DNA of 64,000 bases from Candidatus Thalassolituus haligoni (lineage in GTDB: Bacteria > Pseudomonadota > Gammaproteobacteria > Pseudomonadales > Oceanobacteraceae): assembly GCF_041222825.1 (NCBI RefSeq), contig NZ_CP139482.1:2325001-2389000 (forward strand), in the 5' to 3' direction. A model generated the notes under the pieces. That model saw only the letters and a list, made by a program, of their open reading frames with translations. It was not told the DNA's origin and ran no database searches. Positions 9,922-19,310 of the stretch are shown piece after piece. Positions within the stretch are counted from its first letter, which is position 1, and the number at the start of each line of letters is the position of its first letter. A program made the translations under genes and the position numbers.

Positions 9922-12903
9922 ATGGACAAGACCTACAAGCCCGACGCCCTCGAACAAACCTGGTACCAGCAATGGGAAGAAAAAGGCTACTTCAAGCCCT
10001 ATCAGGATGGCCTGGATGGCGAAGGCTACTCCATTATGATTCCGCCGCCGAACGTCACCGGCTCCCTGCACATGGGCCATGCGTTCCAGCACACCATTCA
10101 GGATGCCCTCACCCGCTATCACCGCATGCTGGGTAAAAAAGCCCTGTGGCAAGTCGGCACCGACCACGCCGGTATCGCCACCCAGATGGTGGTTGAACGC
10201 AAACTGGCCGCCGAAGGCCAGCCGGATCGCCACGCATTAGGCCGCGACAAGTTCCTCGAAAAAGTCTGGCAATGGAAAGAACAGTCCGGTGGCACCATCA
10301 CCGGCCAGATGCGTCGCCTCGGCAACTCCGTTGACTGGGACACCGAACGCTTCACCATGGACGATGGCTTCTACAAAGCCGTGCAAGAAGTGTTTATCCG
10401 TCTCTACAACGACGGCCTGATCTACCGTGGCAAGCGTCTGGTGAACTGGGATCCGAAACTACACACCGCCATCTCTGACCTGGAAGTCGAAAACAAGGAA
10501 TCCAAAGGCAGCATGTGGCACCTGCGCTACCCGCTGGCCGACGGCGAAACCTACACCGACGCCGACGGCAACACCCAAAACTACATCGTCGTGGCGACGA
10601 CACGTCCGGAAACCATGCTCGGTGATACCGGCGTTGCCGTAAACCCGGAAGACTCCCGCTACCAGCACCTGATTGGCAAATTCATCGAACTGCCGTTAGT
10701 TGGCCGCCGCATCCCGATCGTCGGTGACGAACACGCCGACATGACCAAGGGCACCGGTTGCGTCAAAATCACCCCGGCTCACGATTTTAATGACTGCGAA
10801 GTTGGCAAACGCTGCGGCCTGCCGATGATCAACATCCTGACCTTCAACGCCGACATCCGCGACGAAGCCCAGGCGTTTAATTCTGATGGCTCGGTCAATA
10901 CCGACGTCGACACCAGCATCCCGGAAAAATACCGTGGCATGGAACGCTTTGCCGCCCGCAAGGCCATTGTTGCCGACTTCGAGACACTGGGCCTGCTCGA
11001 CGCCATCAAAGACCACGACCTCACCGTCCCCTACGGCGACCGTGGTGGCGTCGTCATCGAGCCAATGCTTACCGATCAATGGTACGTCGATGCCAAAACC
11101 CTGGCCAAACCCGCCATCGAAGCGGTCGAAAACGGCGACATCCAATTTGTCCCGAAAAACTACGAGAACATGTACTTCAGCTGGATGCGCGACATCCAGG
11201 ACTGGTGCATCTCCCGCCAGCTGTGGTGGGGACATCGCATTCCGGCCTGGTACGACGCCGAAGGCAATGTCTTTGTTGGCCACGACGAAGCCGAAGTGCG
11301 CACCCAGAACCATCTGGCTGACGACGTTGAACTGATGCAAGACAACGACGTCCTCGACACCTGGTTCTCTTCCGCCCTGTGGACCTTCGCCACCCTCGGC
11401 TGGCCCAACACCGACGACAAAGAAGTCGCCCGTCGCCTGGCTGACTTCCACCCCACCGATGTACTGGTTACCGGCTTCGACATCATCTTCTTCTGGGTTG
11501 CCCGCATGATCATGATGACCATGCATTTTTGCAAAGACGATGCTTCATCGAAAACCCCAGGCAAGCCACAAGTTCCGTTCAAAACCGTCTACGTCACCGG
11601 CCTGATCCGCGATGAAGTCGGCCAGAAAATGTCCAAATCCAAAGGCAACGTCCTTGACCCACTGGACATGATCGACGGCATCAGCCTCGACAAACTGATG
11701 GAAAAGCGCACCGGTAACATGATGCAGCCACAACTGGCGGAAAAAATCGGCAAGCGCACCCAAAAAGAATTCCCCGACGGTATCGCCCCCCACGGCACCG
11801 ACGCCCTGCGCTTCACCCTGGCTGCCATGGCCTCTACCGGTCGAGACATCAACTGGGACATGAAACGCCTGGAAGGTTACCGCAACTTCTGTAACAAACT
11901 GTGGAACGCCTCGCGCTACGTCATGCTCTCCATTGCTGGAGAAGAAGCCGTCGAAGCCGCAGCAGCCAACAACACCAGCATCGCCATTACCGACGACATG
12001 CTGGCGGCTTGTGGTGCCACCGGTGAGCCTGCCGCATTATCACTGGCCGACCGCTGGATCATCTCGCGCCTGCAACGCGCCGAAGGCGAAGTACGCCGCC
12101 ACATGGATCAATACCGCTTCGATATGGCCGCCCAGGCGCTGTACGAATTTATCTGGAACGAATACTGCGACTGGTATCTGGAACTGTCCAAGCCGGTACT
12201 GTGGGACAAAAACGCCAGCGCCGAAACCCGACGCGGCACCCTCGGCACCCTTGTACGCGTCTTAGAAGCCACCCTGCGCCTGGCCCACCCGATCATCCCC
12301 TTCATCACCGAAGCGGTATGGCAACAGGTGAAAGACCTGGCTGGCAAAGGCGGCCCAGACGCCACAGCAACCATCATGCTGGCGGCCTACCCGGCACCCC
12401 AGGACGCCCTGATCGACACCGCAGCCGAAGCCGACATTGAATGGCTACAAGGCGTCATTACCGCCGTACGTAACATTCGCGCAGAAATGAACATCGGCCC
12501 CAGCAAAGAACTCGACGTACTGCTGAAAGACGGCGACGACGAAGACTTCCGCCGCGCCGACGAAAACCAGACCTTCCTCGCCAAGCTCGCCAAACTCAGC
12601 AACATCACCTGGGTTAACGACGGCGACACCATCCCCATGGCCACTACCCAACTGGTTGGCCAAATGGAAGTACTGGTGCCCATGGCAGGCCTGATCGACA
12701 AAGACAAGGAAATCGCTCGCCTGAACAAAGAAGCAGAACGCCTGGAAAAAGAAATCGGCCGCATCAGCAACAAACTGAACAACGACGGCTTCGTCGCCAA
12801 AGCCCCGGCTGCCGTGATTGAAAAAGAGAAAGAAAAACTGAACGGCTACGAACGTGACCAAGGCAAGATCAAGGAACAGATCGAAGCCATTAAAGCACTG
12901 TAA
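9922..12903 (+). CDS. valS: Valyl-tRNA synthetase
   Basis: The 993-residue class I synthetase charges tRNA-Val. The HIGH signature appears as HMGH (50-53) in [13 protein letters not shown], and the second ATP site as KMSKS (569-573). The CP1 editing domain ([17 protein letters not shown]), anticodon-binding region and C-terminal coiled coil (about 925-990, [20 protein letters not shown]) are in the normal order. It is about 40 residues longer than the E. coli enzyme, and some of the excess appears after KMSKS ([20 protein letters not shown]). A hairpin follows the stop. Confidence 0.98.
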   Translation: MDKTYKPDALEQTWYQQWEEKGYFKPYQDGLDGEGYSIMIPPPNVTGSLHMGHAFQHTIQDALTRYHRMLGKKALWQVGTDHAGIATQMVVERKLAAEGQPDRHALGRDKFLEKVWQWKEQSGGTITGQMRRLGNSVDWDTERFTMDDGFYKAVQEVFIRLYNDGLIYRGKRLVNWDPKLHTAISDLEVENKESKGSMWHLRYPLADGETYTDADGNTQNYIVVATTRPETMLGDTGVAVNPEDSRYQHLIGKFIELPLVGRRIPIVGDEHADMTKGTGCVKITPAHDFNDCEVGKRCGLPMINILTFNADIRDEAQAFNSDGSVNTDVDTSIPEKYRGMERFAARKAIVADFETLGLLDAIKDHDLTVPYGDRGGVVIEPMLTDQWYVDAKTLAKPAIEAVENGDIQFVPKNYENMYFSWMRDIQDWCISRQLWWGHRIPAWYDAEGNVFVGHDEAEVRTQNHLADDVELMQDNDVLDTWFSSALWTFATLGWPNTDDKEVARRLADFHPTDVLVTGFDIIFFWVARMIMMTMHFCKDDASSKTPGKPQVPFKTVYVTGLIRDEVGQKMSKSKGNVLDPLDMIDGISLDKLMEKRTGNMMQPQLAEKIGKRTQKEFPDGIAPHGTDALRFTLAAMASTGRDINWDMKRLEGYRNFCNKLWNASRYVMLSIAGEEAVEAAAANNTSIAITDDMLAACGATGEPAALSLADRWIISRLQRAEGEVRRHMDQYRFDMAAQALYEFIWNEYCDWYLELSKPVLWDKNASAETRRGTLGTLVRVLEATLRLAHPIIPFITEAVWQQVKDLAGKGGPDATATIMLAAYPAPQDALIDTAAEADIEWLQGVITAVRNIRAEMNIGPSKELDVLLKDGDDEDFRRADENQTFLAKLAKLSNITWVNDGDTIPMATTQLVGQMEVLVPMAGLIDKDKEIARLNKEAERLEKEIGRISNKLNNDGFVAKAPAAVIEKEKEKLNGYERDQGKIKEQIEAIKAL

Positions 12904-12915
12904 AAACCGCCAGAC

Positions 12916-12946
12916 CTGGCTCCTCATGCGCCCGCGTGGGAGCCAG
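12916..12946 (+). terminator. Possible terminator after valS
   Basis: CTGGCTCC (12916-12923) pairs with GGGAGCCAG (12938-12946) just after the valS stop. The tract that follows (TACAGATTTTCTTA) is T-rich but broken, so it is a weak intrinsic terminator at best. Confidence 0.5.
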
Positions 12947-13067
12947 TACAGATTTTCTTACCCTGTCGAGTCACGCAGTGATTTAGTGCTTGCACACCCA
13001 CCCTTCTCCATTCCCCCAGCCCCATCGGCTTTCGACAACCCCCAACCCTTTCGCTACACTCTCCGGC

Positions 13068-13430
13068 ATGACACTCACCCATCATCAGCGCCAGCAGATT
13101 CAACACAACTTGCAGCAGCAAGGGATTCTGGCTGCCTGGCTGTATGGCAGTTACGCCAAAGGCACCGCCAACCAACACAGCGATGTCGATCTCGCCGTGC
13201 TGTTACTGGAAGATCAGGACGACTGGCAAATTCTGCCAGAGCTGGATTATGAACTGTCCAAAGCCCTGCACCTCACCGTTCATTGCGTATCCATTGCCAA
13301 AACACCAACCCCGCTGGCCTACGAAGCGGTCGAAGGCGAACGCCTGTTCGGTGATGCCGACGCAATGTTTATGGAACAACGTATCTGGTCAAAGTGGGAT
13401 GAGTGGCTTTACTGGAGCCAACGAGCATGA
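13068..13430 (+). CDS. mntA: MntA-type nucleotidyltransferase antitoxin
   Basis: The 120-residue protein has the minimal nucleotidyltransferase signature GSYAKGTANQHSDVDLAV (residues 27-44), with the metal-binding Asp39 and Asp41. In the HepT/MntA class, MntA neutralises HepT by transferring AMP to a tyrosine of the toxin. The next gene overlaps the stop by 4 bases and has the matching HepT signature, which supports the assignment. The ATG at 13068 is preferred to an upstream ATG at 12990 because the domain begins a few residues after it. Confidence 0.88.
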   Translation: MTLTHHQRQQIQHNLQQQGILAAWLYGSYAKGTANQHSDVDLAVLLLEDQDDWQILPELDYELSKALHLTVHCVSIAKTPTPLAYEAVEGERLFGDADAMFMEQRIWSKWDEWLYWSQRA

Positions 13431-13846
13431 CACCAACCTACATTGAATCCATGCGCCAGCACACACAAGAACAGCTCGATACACTGGCCGAGCTGGCCGA
13501 GCTGGCAACCCAGGCACCACTGAGAAAGATTGAACGTCTGGCCGTCGAGCGCAGCTTGCAAATACTGGTAGAAGCCGCCATCGGCGTCGCCAAACACTGC
13601 TGCAAACAAGCCAATATTCCAGCTTCTGGTGATGGTTACGGCACCGCTCTAAAGGCCCACGACATGCTGCAAAGCCAAATACCCCATGCCGTTTTAAAAG
13701 GTGCTATCGGCATGCGTAACGCCATTGTTCACGATTACCTCAATCTGGACTGGACACGTATAGAAGCCGTGCTGGTATCACACGGATACAGGAAGATCGG
13801 AACATTTATTGACGAGGGGCTGGGGTATCTGTCCAGCCAGCCTTAG
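13427..13846 (+). CDS. hepT: HepT-type toxin (HEPN domain, putative RNase)
   Basis: The 139-residue all-helical protein carries the HEPN signature R-x4-H-x-Y as RNAIVHDY (Arg97, His102, Tyr104). These are the residues HepT toxins use for RNA cleavage, and the tyrosine is the one AMPylated by MntA. Translation from 13427 (MTPTYIES) overlaps the mntA stop (ATGA), as usual for this pair. A longer frame from 13403 is not needed. HepT/MntA modules occur in mobile or accessory DNA and have been linked to stability and phage defence. Here the module sits between valS and a MITE-like element. Confidence 0.88.
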   Translation: MTPTYIESMRQHTQEQLDTLAELAELATQAPLRKIERLAVERSLQILVEAAIGVAKHCCKQANIPASGDGYGTALKAHDMLQSQIPHAVLKGAIGMRNAIVHDYLNLDWTRIEAVLVSHGYRKIGTFIDEGLGYLSSQP

Positions 13847-14012
13847 CGGGCGTTCTCAACGATTGCAGCGGCCCTGTTGCTGAGTAGCGGTCAACAACGC
13901 CCCATGCGGTGTTATTGGACTTGAAATAGGCTGGCCATTCTCTGCGTCCAACGCCTTGCCTGACGGGATTTTCCCTCCTGACAGGCCACGTTAAATAATC
14001 GAGAATGACCTA
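13847..14012. other. Short intergenic region after hepT
   Basis: About 165 bases separate hepT from the MITE-like element. GGGCGTT (13850s) and AACGCCC (13890s) form a loose inverted pair, possibly a terminator for mntA-hepT, but without a U tract. Nothing else is recognised. Confidence 0.4.
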
Positions 14013-14174
14013 AGAGCCTGTCGGGCTTAGGGCTGCCCTACTGCGGAAAAGCTGAATCTGGCTCTTTTTTGAGCAAATTCTGGTTAAATAGAACCACTAT
14101 TCGCCTCAAATTTGCGCAAAAATCGCTCAAACCAGTCTTTCCCTCGCGACGAACGCCTAAGTCCGACAGGCTCC
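14013..14174. mobile_element. MITE-like non-autonomous element, 162 bp with 19-bp terminal inverted repeats
   Basis: The left end (14013-14031, AGAGCCTGTCGGGCTTAGG) and the reverse complement of the right end (GGAGCCTGTCGGACTTAGG) match at 17 of 19 bases. TA flanks both sides (14011-14012 and 14175-14176), as in IS630/Tc1-type target duplication. Inside, TTTTTGAGCAAATT (14066-14079) pairs with AATTTGCGCAAAAA (14109-14122), so the whole unit can fold into a long hairpin. There is no reading frame for a transposase. It would need a transposase from elsewhere. The right end supplies the last base of the neighbouring gene's TAG stop. Confidence 0.75.
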
Positions 14175-15151
14175 TAGTATTCCTGCGCCATCCCAAAGCG
14201 TTTCAAACGCTCGTTAGTACCGTAGTAAAAATCCCGCAGTTTTTTGGGTACACCGTTAAAATCGGTTTCGGTGTATTTTTTCACGGTAACGCCCCGCTCC
14301 CGCAGCTGTTGCAAGTCTGCCTTTTCGGACTGTTCCAACGCTGCAAAGGTCGTCTTTTCCGCCTGGGAAAAAGCTGCCGAAATCGCTTGCTGCTTGCCTG
14401 ATGCAAGTGCAGCCCACCAGCTTTTTGAAACCACAAACACCCCTGGGAATGCCATGTGGTTGGTATACATCAGATTGGGTGCCTGATCGTATAGCTGCAG
14501 ATCAACGGCGGTGGCGAGGTCGGTATCGATAGCATCTATTTTTTCTTGTTCAAACCAGAGCCGGATATCCTGAATCTGGATCGGCTGCGGGTCAGCGCCC
14601 AGCTGCCGATACCAATTGTAGAATACGTCATTTGGAAAGGTGCCGACTCGCTTGCCTTTCAGATCACTGGCGCTGGTCATCAACGTTGGCGTCATAATCA
14701 CACGCATACCGGAAAAGACGTATCCCAACGCCACCAGATTATGACGCTCCAGCCCGGCCAGCATGGCTTTGGCATCATCGCTCTGTGCCGCAAGGCGCAA
14801 CTGGGCAGCGCTTGAAAATTGATAAGGCATTAACCAGCCATTCAGGGATGGATCGAGTGTGGTCAAAGACCCTACCGCAACAATGGCTGCCTGAAGCTGA
14901 CCGCGACCCAGTAATTCGATAATACTGGATTCACCACGCACCTTGGCAAAGCGGGATTCGCGTACTCGAATGGCATTACTGGAGCTATTTTCCAGGCTGC
15001 TTTTGAACTGTTGCATCAACCGTGACCAGGCGTGGTCTGGTGTGGTGATCATACCGAAACGTATCGTCTCGGCCGCAACCGGTACTGACAGTAGCAGTAC
15101 CATCAGCATTTTTATCAGGTTCTTTTTCCGGTTTTTTATTATTTTTATCAT
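14174..15151 (-). CDS. TRAP-type (DctP family) periplasmic substrate-binding protein, orphan
   Basis: The 325-residue protein has a signal peptide (MLMVLLLSVPVAA, cleavage near residue 27). Its DctP-like fold shows FAKVRGESSIIELLGRGQLQAAIV, GLERHNLVALGYVFSGMRVIMT, DLKGKRVGTFPNDVFYNWYRQLGA and AVDLQLYDQAPNLMYTNH. DctP proteins deliver carboxylates to TRAP importers (DctQM), but neither membrane subunit is nearby, so it may serve a remote transporter or a sensor. The TAG stop is formed by the TA target of the MITE-like element plus that element's first base. The native C-terminus may therefore have been altered. Confidence 0.85.
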   Translation of the reverse strand: MIKIIKNRKKNLIKMLMVLLLSVPVAAETIRFGMITTPDHAWSRLMQQFKSSLENSSSNAIRVRESRFAKVRGESSIIELLGRGQLQAAIVAVGSLTTLDPSLNGWLMPYQFSSAAQLRLAAQSDDAKAMLAGLERHNLVALGYVFSGMRVIMTPTLMTSASDLKGKRVGTFPNDVFYNWYRQLGADPQPIQIQDIRLWFEQEKIDAIDTDLATAVDLQLYDQAPNLMYTNHMAFPGVFVVSKSWWAALASGKQQAISAAFSQAEKTTFAALEQSEKADLQQLRERGVTVKKYTETDFNGVPKKLRDFYYGTNERLKRFGMAQEY

Positions 15152-15727
15152 GTTGGGTTCATTCCGTTACGTGGAGCCGTCACTCAATAGCGCTTCGTTG
15201 AGCTGCCCGCTGACCGATCCGCTTTAGGTTGCGTGAGCCAGAATCGAGGAAATAGCTGCTTGCAGCCAAAATTAGCGCCGAGGCCCAAAGTAGCGCCAAG
15301 GCATAGTGTACGCAGCATCCATCCGCAGGCCTGGAACAGGAATAATACTTACGGGTTTGAATGACACTTCTTTAGCCGCTAGTACTTCTGCCAAGATAAA
15401 TAGCCACGACAGTCAGCTACAGATCCAGACGTCCTCACAATACCGGCCAAGCCATCTTCTGTTCACAATCGATCTCGCCCTGTTTGTTAACCCTGTGACC
15501 AAACATGCAGATATCACCATCCACGCCAATATCCAGCCGGAATTTCACACTGGCCCGCATCAGCCTCGCAGACCATCCAGTCAACGCATCTATGTAACAA
15601 AACGGATACTAAAATGTCATAAACATGACAAGTGCACTTTCCGACAAATCGTAACTTATTGAATTTAATAACATTAATACTGGAATAGATTTTGCTGAAC
15701 CTATGTAAACTTGAAGGAGAAATACAC
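15152..15727. other. Intergenic region upstream of bacteriohemerythrin 1
   Basis: This 576-base stretch lies between divergently oriented genes and must hold both promoters. A short imperfect direct repeat (TAGCGCCGAGGC, TAGCGCCAAGGC) is seen near 15269-15300. The last 100 bases are AT-rich. A 118-codon open frame (15306-15662) has no ribosome site or recognisable domain and is not called. No clear FNR-type box or consensus promoter was identified. Confidence 0.5.
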
Positions 15728-16174
15728 ATGTTGCAATTCCAGTGGGTGCCCGAGTTCGAAACCGGGATTGATGTGATTGATTCTCAGCACAAGCGGATAT
15801 TTGAATACCTGCTTGAAGTCGACAGAGCCATTCGACTCCAGGATCCAGATGTCGTGAAACAGATTGCCAGGTCACTGATTGACTACTCAATCTCCCACAA
15901 CGCTTTTGAAGAGACCTTGATGGAGCGTGCCAGTTATCCCATTCTGGCGGCTCATTCCAAAGTACATGAGGCATTCCGTAATCGCGCTCTGGCGTACGAT
16001 CAACGCCTTGAAAACGGCGAAGACTGCTTCAAAGTCGCCAAGGAAGTACGGTCGGATATCGGCCTCTGGCTGACCAACCATATTCAGCGCGACGACAAGG
16101 ACTATGTGCCCTACGTGCGTAAATCAATCGAAGGTGGTTTTGTCAGCCGCATGAAAAAACGCTTCTTCGCCTGA
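15728..16174 (+). CDS. Bacteriohemerythrin 1
   Basis: The 148-residue protein is a single-domain hemerythrin that would bind O2 at a di-iron site. All expected ligands are visible: His in DSQHKRI, His and Glu in SHNAFEETLM, two His in HSKVHEAF, and His/Asp in NHIQRDDKDY. The ATG at 15728 has a good ribosome site (GAAGGAGAAATACAC) and is preferred to an in-frame start 36 bases earlier. The last 20 residues (EGGFVSRMKKRFFA) are basic and aromatic, and a similar tail occurs in the second hemerythrin at 23172-23642. Such proteins serve in oxygen sensing, storage or delivery. Confidence 0.93.
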   Translation: MLQFQWVPEFETGIDVIDSQHKRIFEYLLEVDRAIRLQDPDVVKQIARSLIDYSISHNAFEETLMERASYPILAAHSKVHEAFRNRALAYDQRLENGEDCFKVAKEVRSDIGLWLTNHIQRDDKDYVPYVRKSIEGGFVSRMKKRFFA

Positions 16175-16482
16175 ACAACAACAGCCCCATGGGCATGGGG
16201 GCTGTCACGCCATCCATGCGGCATATACATGCTCGTATTACGTAGTATGTCTATGTGCGAATGGCGTTGACTCAATCCAGAGCGGGCCTCGGGTTCGCTA
16301 CAGGACACAAGACAGCCCTAAGCCTGCCAGGTAGCCGTTTTAAATGGCCTGATCGACGTACACATGAATCTGTGATTATTGTCTTGGTACACAGCACGAT
16401 GAACTCTGCCGCAGACACACAATGTAGACGCAATCACATCACATGGATTACTGCCCCCATCACCCACTCGTACCCATATCCG
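16175..16482. other. Intergenic region with hairpin and start of 23-bp repeat array
   Basis: About 308 bases separate convergent genes. ACAGCCCCATG (16182 on) pairs with CATGGGGGCTGT (to about 16206), a likely hairpin terminator for the hemerythrin, but without a U tract. An imperfect palindrome (CATATACAT ... ATGTCTATG) lies near 16222-16256. The right end carries the first unit of the 23-bp array. Confidence 0.5.
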
Positions 16483-16525
16483 TCACCCACTCATACCCAT
16501 ATCCGTCACCCACTCATACCCATAT
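16461..16525. repeat. 23-bp tandem repeat, about 2.8 units, spanning a stop codon
   Basis: Units begin at 16461, 16484 and 16507. Each starts CACCCACTC(G/A)TACCCAT and ends ATCCGT, and the third is partial. The array covers the last codons and the TGA stop of the transporter on the minus strand. As 23 is not a multiple of three, each unit is read in another frame, so a change in copy number alters the C-terminus. Confidence 0.92.
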
Positions 16526-17850
16526 AAAGTGGCGCAACACAGCGGCACTATCAGCAGTGCGTAGTAGCGATTGGCCCACATCATGGCGCGAGCGCTCATG
16601 CCAAAGCGGGCTTGCAAGGTAAGCTGAATACCAGACAGCGGCGACAACCCGACGCCCACGGCCCACCCCATCAGCAAGGTAAGTCCGAGCAGGTTAGGGT
16701 CGGTGACGCTGGTTGCCAATAAACTGCCAGCCAACACCACGCTGGTTACCGGGTGCATACCAGCGACGGCGACCACAATTAATATAACGAGTGTGATGCA
16801 GGCTTCGAGAGCGCCGAAGTGTTCAGGGGCAACAGAAATATCCAGTGTGTTCATGGTGGCAGAGACCCCGGCGGCTAATACTGCTGCGCCTAAAAACAGA
16901 GCGATTTCACTGCACAGCCCTGGCAAGCCGACCGTGATGTACTGACCCACGTCGTTCAGACCTTTGATCCCGCGTGTTAACGCCAGCCAAATAAACGAAA
17001 ACACCATGGCAATCAACGTAACCAGTGTCAGTACCGCCAGTTCTGACCAGATCAAGTGGCTGATAATAACCAGCACGGCCAACACCAGTGGCATCCAGAG
17101 TGACGACCACTGCAACGGATAACCAAGGGCATTTTCAGCCTCCGGGTTACGGCTGATTTCCCAGGCAGAAAACAGCAAGGCGGCCAGTGCCAACGGCAGG
17201 CCGAACAATACCAGCGTGGCCAGCTGAGAGCCGGGCGCGCTCAACAGCGTCAGCCCCATGGCGGCGAAAAACGGCGACCAGAAGGCACAGGTTGAAAATG
17301 CCCGTAGCAACACCACCCCCTGCTCTGGCTGTAACGGCTGGTTGTTACGTGCGTGTCGCAGCCGGTCACCCACAATCAGCGCAGCAGAAATATTCAGCAC
17401 GGAGGCAAACAGATGGGTACTGAGCAGGGTTTGCTGTAACGCTCGCTGTCCTCGTGGAAGCTGTTCAGACGCGGTTATGCCAGCCAGCGCCACCAGCCGC
17501 AAAAAACTGACGCCAATCAGCATGGCCAGTAACATCTGGTTACCCTCCACGGCTTTTAGCAAGTACCGCCCACCCGAGCCACTCCAACCGGCAAAGACCA
17601 GCCCGGCGGCCCCCACCAGCAAGAGCACGCCAATCTGTTTGCGCTGGGCCACTTTGATTTGCGGGGCCAGTAACAGGGTGGCAACCCACAACGGCACTCC
17701 CGCCATCCATGCCGGGAAATTGACCACCAGCGCATTGGCCAAGACCAGTAGCAAAGCGAACAGCAGCAGCAAGCCAGCAAACAACTTGATAGCCGGGGCA
17801 CCTGCTAGCCAGCGTTGCAGGGGTTGGTTCAACAGCAAGGAGCCAGTCAC
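16483..17850 (-). CDS. Polytopic membrane protein, possible ion/carboxylate transporter (unassigned family)
   Basis: The 455-residue protein is strongly hydrophobic, with about 11-12 predicted membrane spans. I do not recognise a specific family. Two Gly-rich stretches, GMHPVTSVVLAGSLLATS and GWAVGVGLSPLSGIQLTLQ, resemble the re-entrant loops of the ion transporter (ArsB/NhaD, DctM, CitM) superfamily, so a secondary transporter is plausible. The last 12 residues (GYEWVTDMGMSG) are encoded by the 23-bp tandem repeat and look like an accidental tail. The gene stands alone, facing away from hipBA. Confidence 0.75.
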   Translation of the reverse strand: MTGSLLLNQPLQRWLAGAPAIKLFAGLLLLFALLLVLANALVVNFPAWMAGVPLWVATLLLAPQIKVAQRKQIGVLLLVGAAGLVFAGWSGSGGRYLLKAVEGNQMLLAMLIGVSFLRLVALAGITASEQLPRGQRALQQTLLSTHLFASVLNISAALIVGDRLRHARNNQPLQPEQGVVLLRAFSTCAFWSPFFAAMGLTLLSAPGSQLATLVLFGLPLALAALLFSAWEISRNPEAENALGYPLQWSSLWMPLVLAVLVIISHLIWSELAVLTLVTLIAMVFSFIWLALTRGIKGLNDVGQYITVGLPGLCSEIALFLGAAVLAAGVSATMNTLDISVAPEHFGALEACITLVILIVVAVAGMHPVTSVVLAGSLLATSVTDPNLLGLTLLMGWAVGVGLSPLSGIQLTLQARFGMSARAMMWANRYYALLIVPLCCATLYGYEWVTDMGMSG

Positions 17851-17981
17851 GTTGGGGTATCCGCAAGATCAGTCAGGAGAAGGGCCATACTGCCAGTTGT
17901 CTGCCGCGATGAGCAGTGGCGCAGCATGAATATAGTGTTGCGTAACAAGATTGCATAAACAGAGCGACGTTGGAGCCTGAG

Positions 17982-19310
17982 TCATATCCCCAGCCGCAAG
18001 TTTGGTTCTACTTCCCGGATTAACGAATCAGGCACATCCGCCGCAGCGGCGAGTGTTTTCCAACCAGAGACCACATCCTGAGTGGCATCAAGAATGGCGT
18101 TGATTCTGGCTCGGGTGAACAGCGGGCTGAGTTTTTCCAGGGAATAAATGTCCTGCCGGGTAAAGTTGTCCCGTTTGCCGTTGAGGCTCATCCAGTGGCT
18201 GTTGACCCATTGGCTGCCCGGTTTGTAGCTGTAGGCCAGGTCGTAGGCGGGTGCCAGAGACCACTTATTTCCCTGCAACATAAAGGCGAAGTTTTTGGCG
18301 TGATCGTCGTGGTTGCGGGCAACGATATTAAACGTCATGCGTTTAAGCAGTTGTTCCGCTTCTGACGCCGACAGCCGCAGTTGCCGGGCCACACCAAACA
18401 GTTCGGCATAGGAGAAGGAACCCGGTTTTTTATAATCGACATGGGCAATGCCATTCAGGGTCTGGACGTGGATTTTACCCTCGTCATCAGCTGAGGCCTG
18501 GCGATCGAATCGCTGGGTAATAAAGTGCCGCCGAGGGCCTTCGGCAAGCAAGTGACAAGGCATCATGTCAATACCGCAGGCGGTCGCCATTTGGTAGTAA
18601 ACATATTCCATCGTCCCAAAGCCCATAGGGTCGCCAAAGGTTTCCTGCTGTTTGCTGTGCTCTCTGACACCATCAAATTTCATCAGGTAGTGGGTGAAGC
18701 CATCAGGTACCTGTGCCTGGCCGGAACGTACCTGTTTGAAGTTGTCATCAAATGCCAGTACGGCTTTCGCTCGGGCGCCACCGGCACTCATACCAACCGA
18801 GAGCAAAGACATCATGGCTTCGCGGTCTTCCTGGCCGCCGTGGCTCAGCTTCACGGCAAAGTCATCACGACAATCCACCACGTCCTGGGCGATGGCGACC
18901 AGGGATTCAATCGCTACAGAATGTGAGGCATTGAGGCTTTTGATGCGGGTGGCGGGCAGATATTCCAGCGCACCCATACCCCGTATCCCGGTGTATTGAA
19001 GCCGCTGCAACGGTGTGATATCGGCAGGCGACTTGCCTTGCGCCGCCACCCAGGCATTCAGCACGGCGTTACCGAAGTCGTCCGGGAGCGAATCAGCGAT
19101 CAAGCCTGGCAAACCTTTAAAGGTGTTGAAGTCCAGCTCCGGAAAGCTGTAGATACGTTTTGCCAGTGGCATTTTCAGGGGCGCAAGCTCGATTCCCTGA
19201 CGTATAAAGGCCGGATCGTATTCAAACGCGCCGACCCCCGTGGTGGTATTAAAGCTCACCGCTCCGACGTCTTGCTGCTGGTAAATCACCCGAACAACTT
19301 CCATTACCAT
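17982..19310 (-). CDS. hipA: HipA-family serine/threonine kinase toxin
   Basis: The 442-residue protein matches HipA. It has an N-terminal domain with IADSLPDDFGNAVLNAW, the ATP-loop-like segment MSAGGARAKAVLAFDD, and the catalytic loop RNHDDHAKNFAFM (about 330-342) followed by APAYDLAYS (the metal-binding Asp). In E. coli HipA phosphorylates glutamyl-tRNA synthetase and induces persistence. The target here is unknown. The start overlaps the hipB stop by 7 bases. Met1 (19310) and Met3 (19304) are both possible starts. Confidence 0.93.
   Translation of the reverse strand: MVMEVVRVIYQQQDVGAVSFNTTTGVGAFEYDPAFIRQGIELAPLKMPLAKRIYSFPELDFNTFKGLPGLIADSLPDDFGNAVLNAWVAAQGKSPADITPLQRLQYTGIRGMGALEYLPATRIKSLNASHSVAIESLVAIAQDVVDCRDDFAVKLSHGGQEDREAMMSLLSVGMSAGGARAKAVLAFDDNFKQVRSGQAQVPDGFTHYLMKFDGVREHSKQQETFGDPMGFGTMEYVYYQMATACGIDMMPCHLLAEGPRRHFITQRFDRQASADDEGKIHVQTLNGIAHVDYKKPGSFSYAELFGVARQLRLSASEAEQLLKRMTFNIVARNHDDHAKNFAFMLQGNKWSLAPAYDLAYSYKPGSQWVNSHWMSLNGKRDNFTRQDIYSLEKLSPLFTRARINAILDATQDVVSGWKTLAAAADVPDSLIREVEPNLRLGI

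Noticed and set aside
10696..11526. 276-codon minus-strand frame inside valS
   Set aside because: It is a shadow of the valS frame, with composition (VGV, GVD repeats) typical of antisense reading of a GC-rich gene.
15306..15662. 118-codon plus-strand frame before hemerythrin 1
   Set aside because: No ribosome site, low-complexity composition and no family resemblance. Treated as non-coding.
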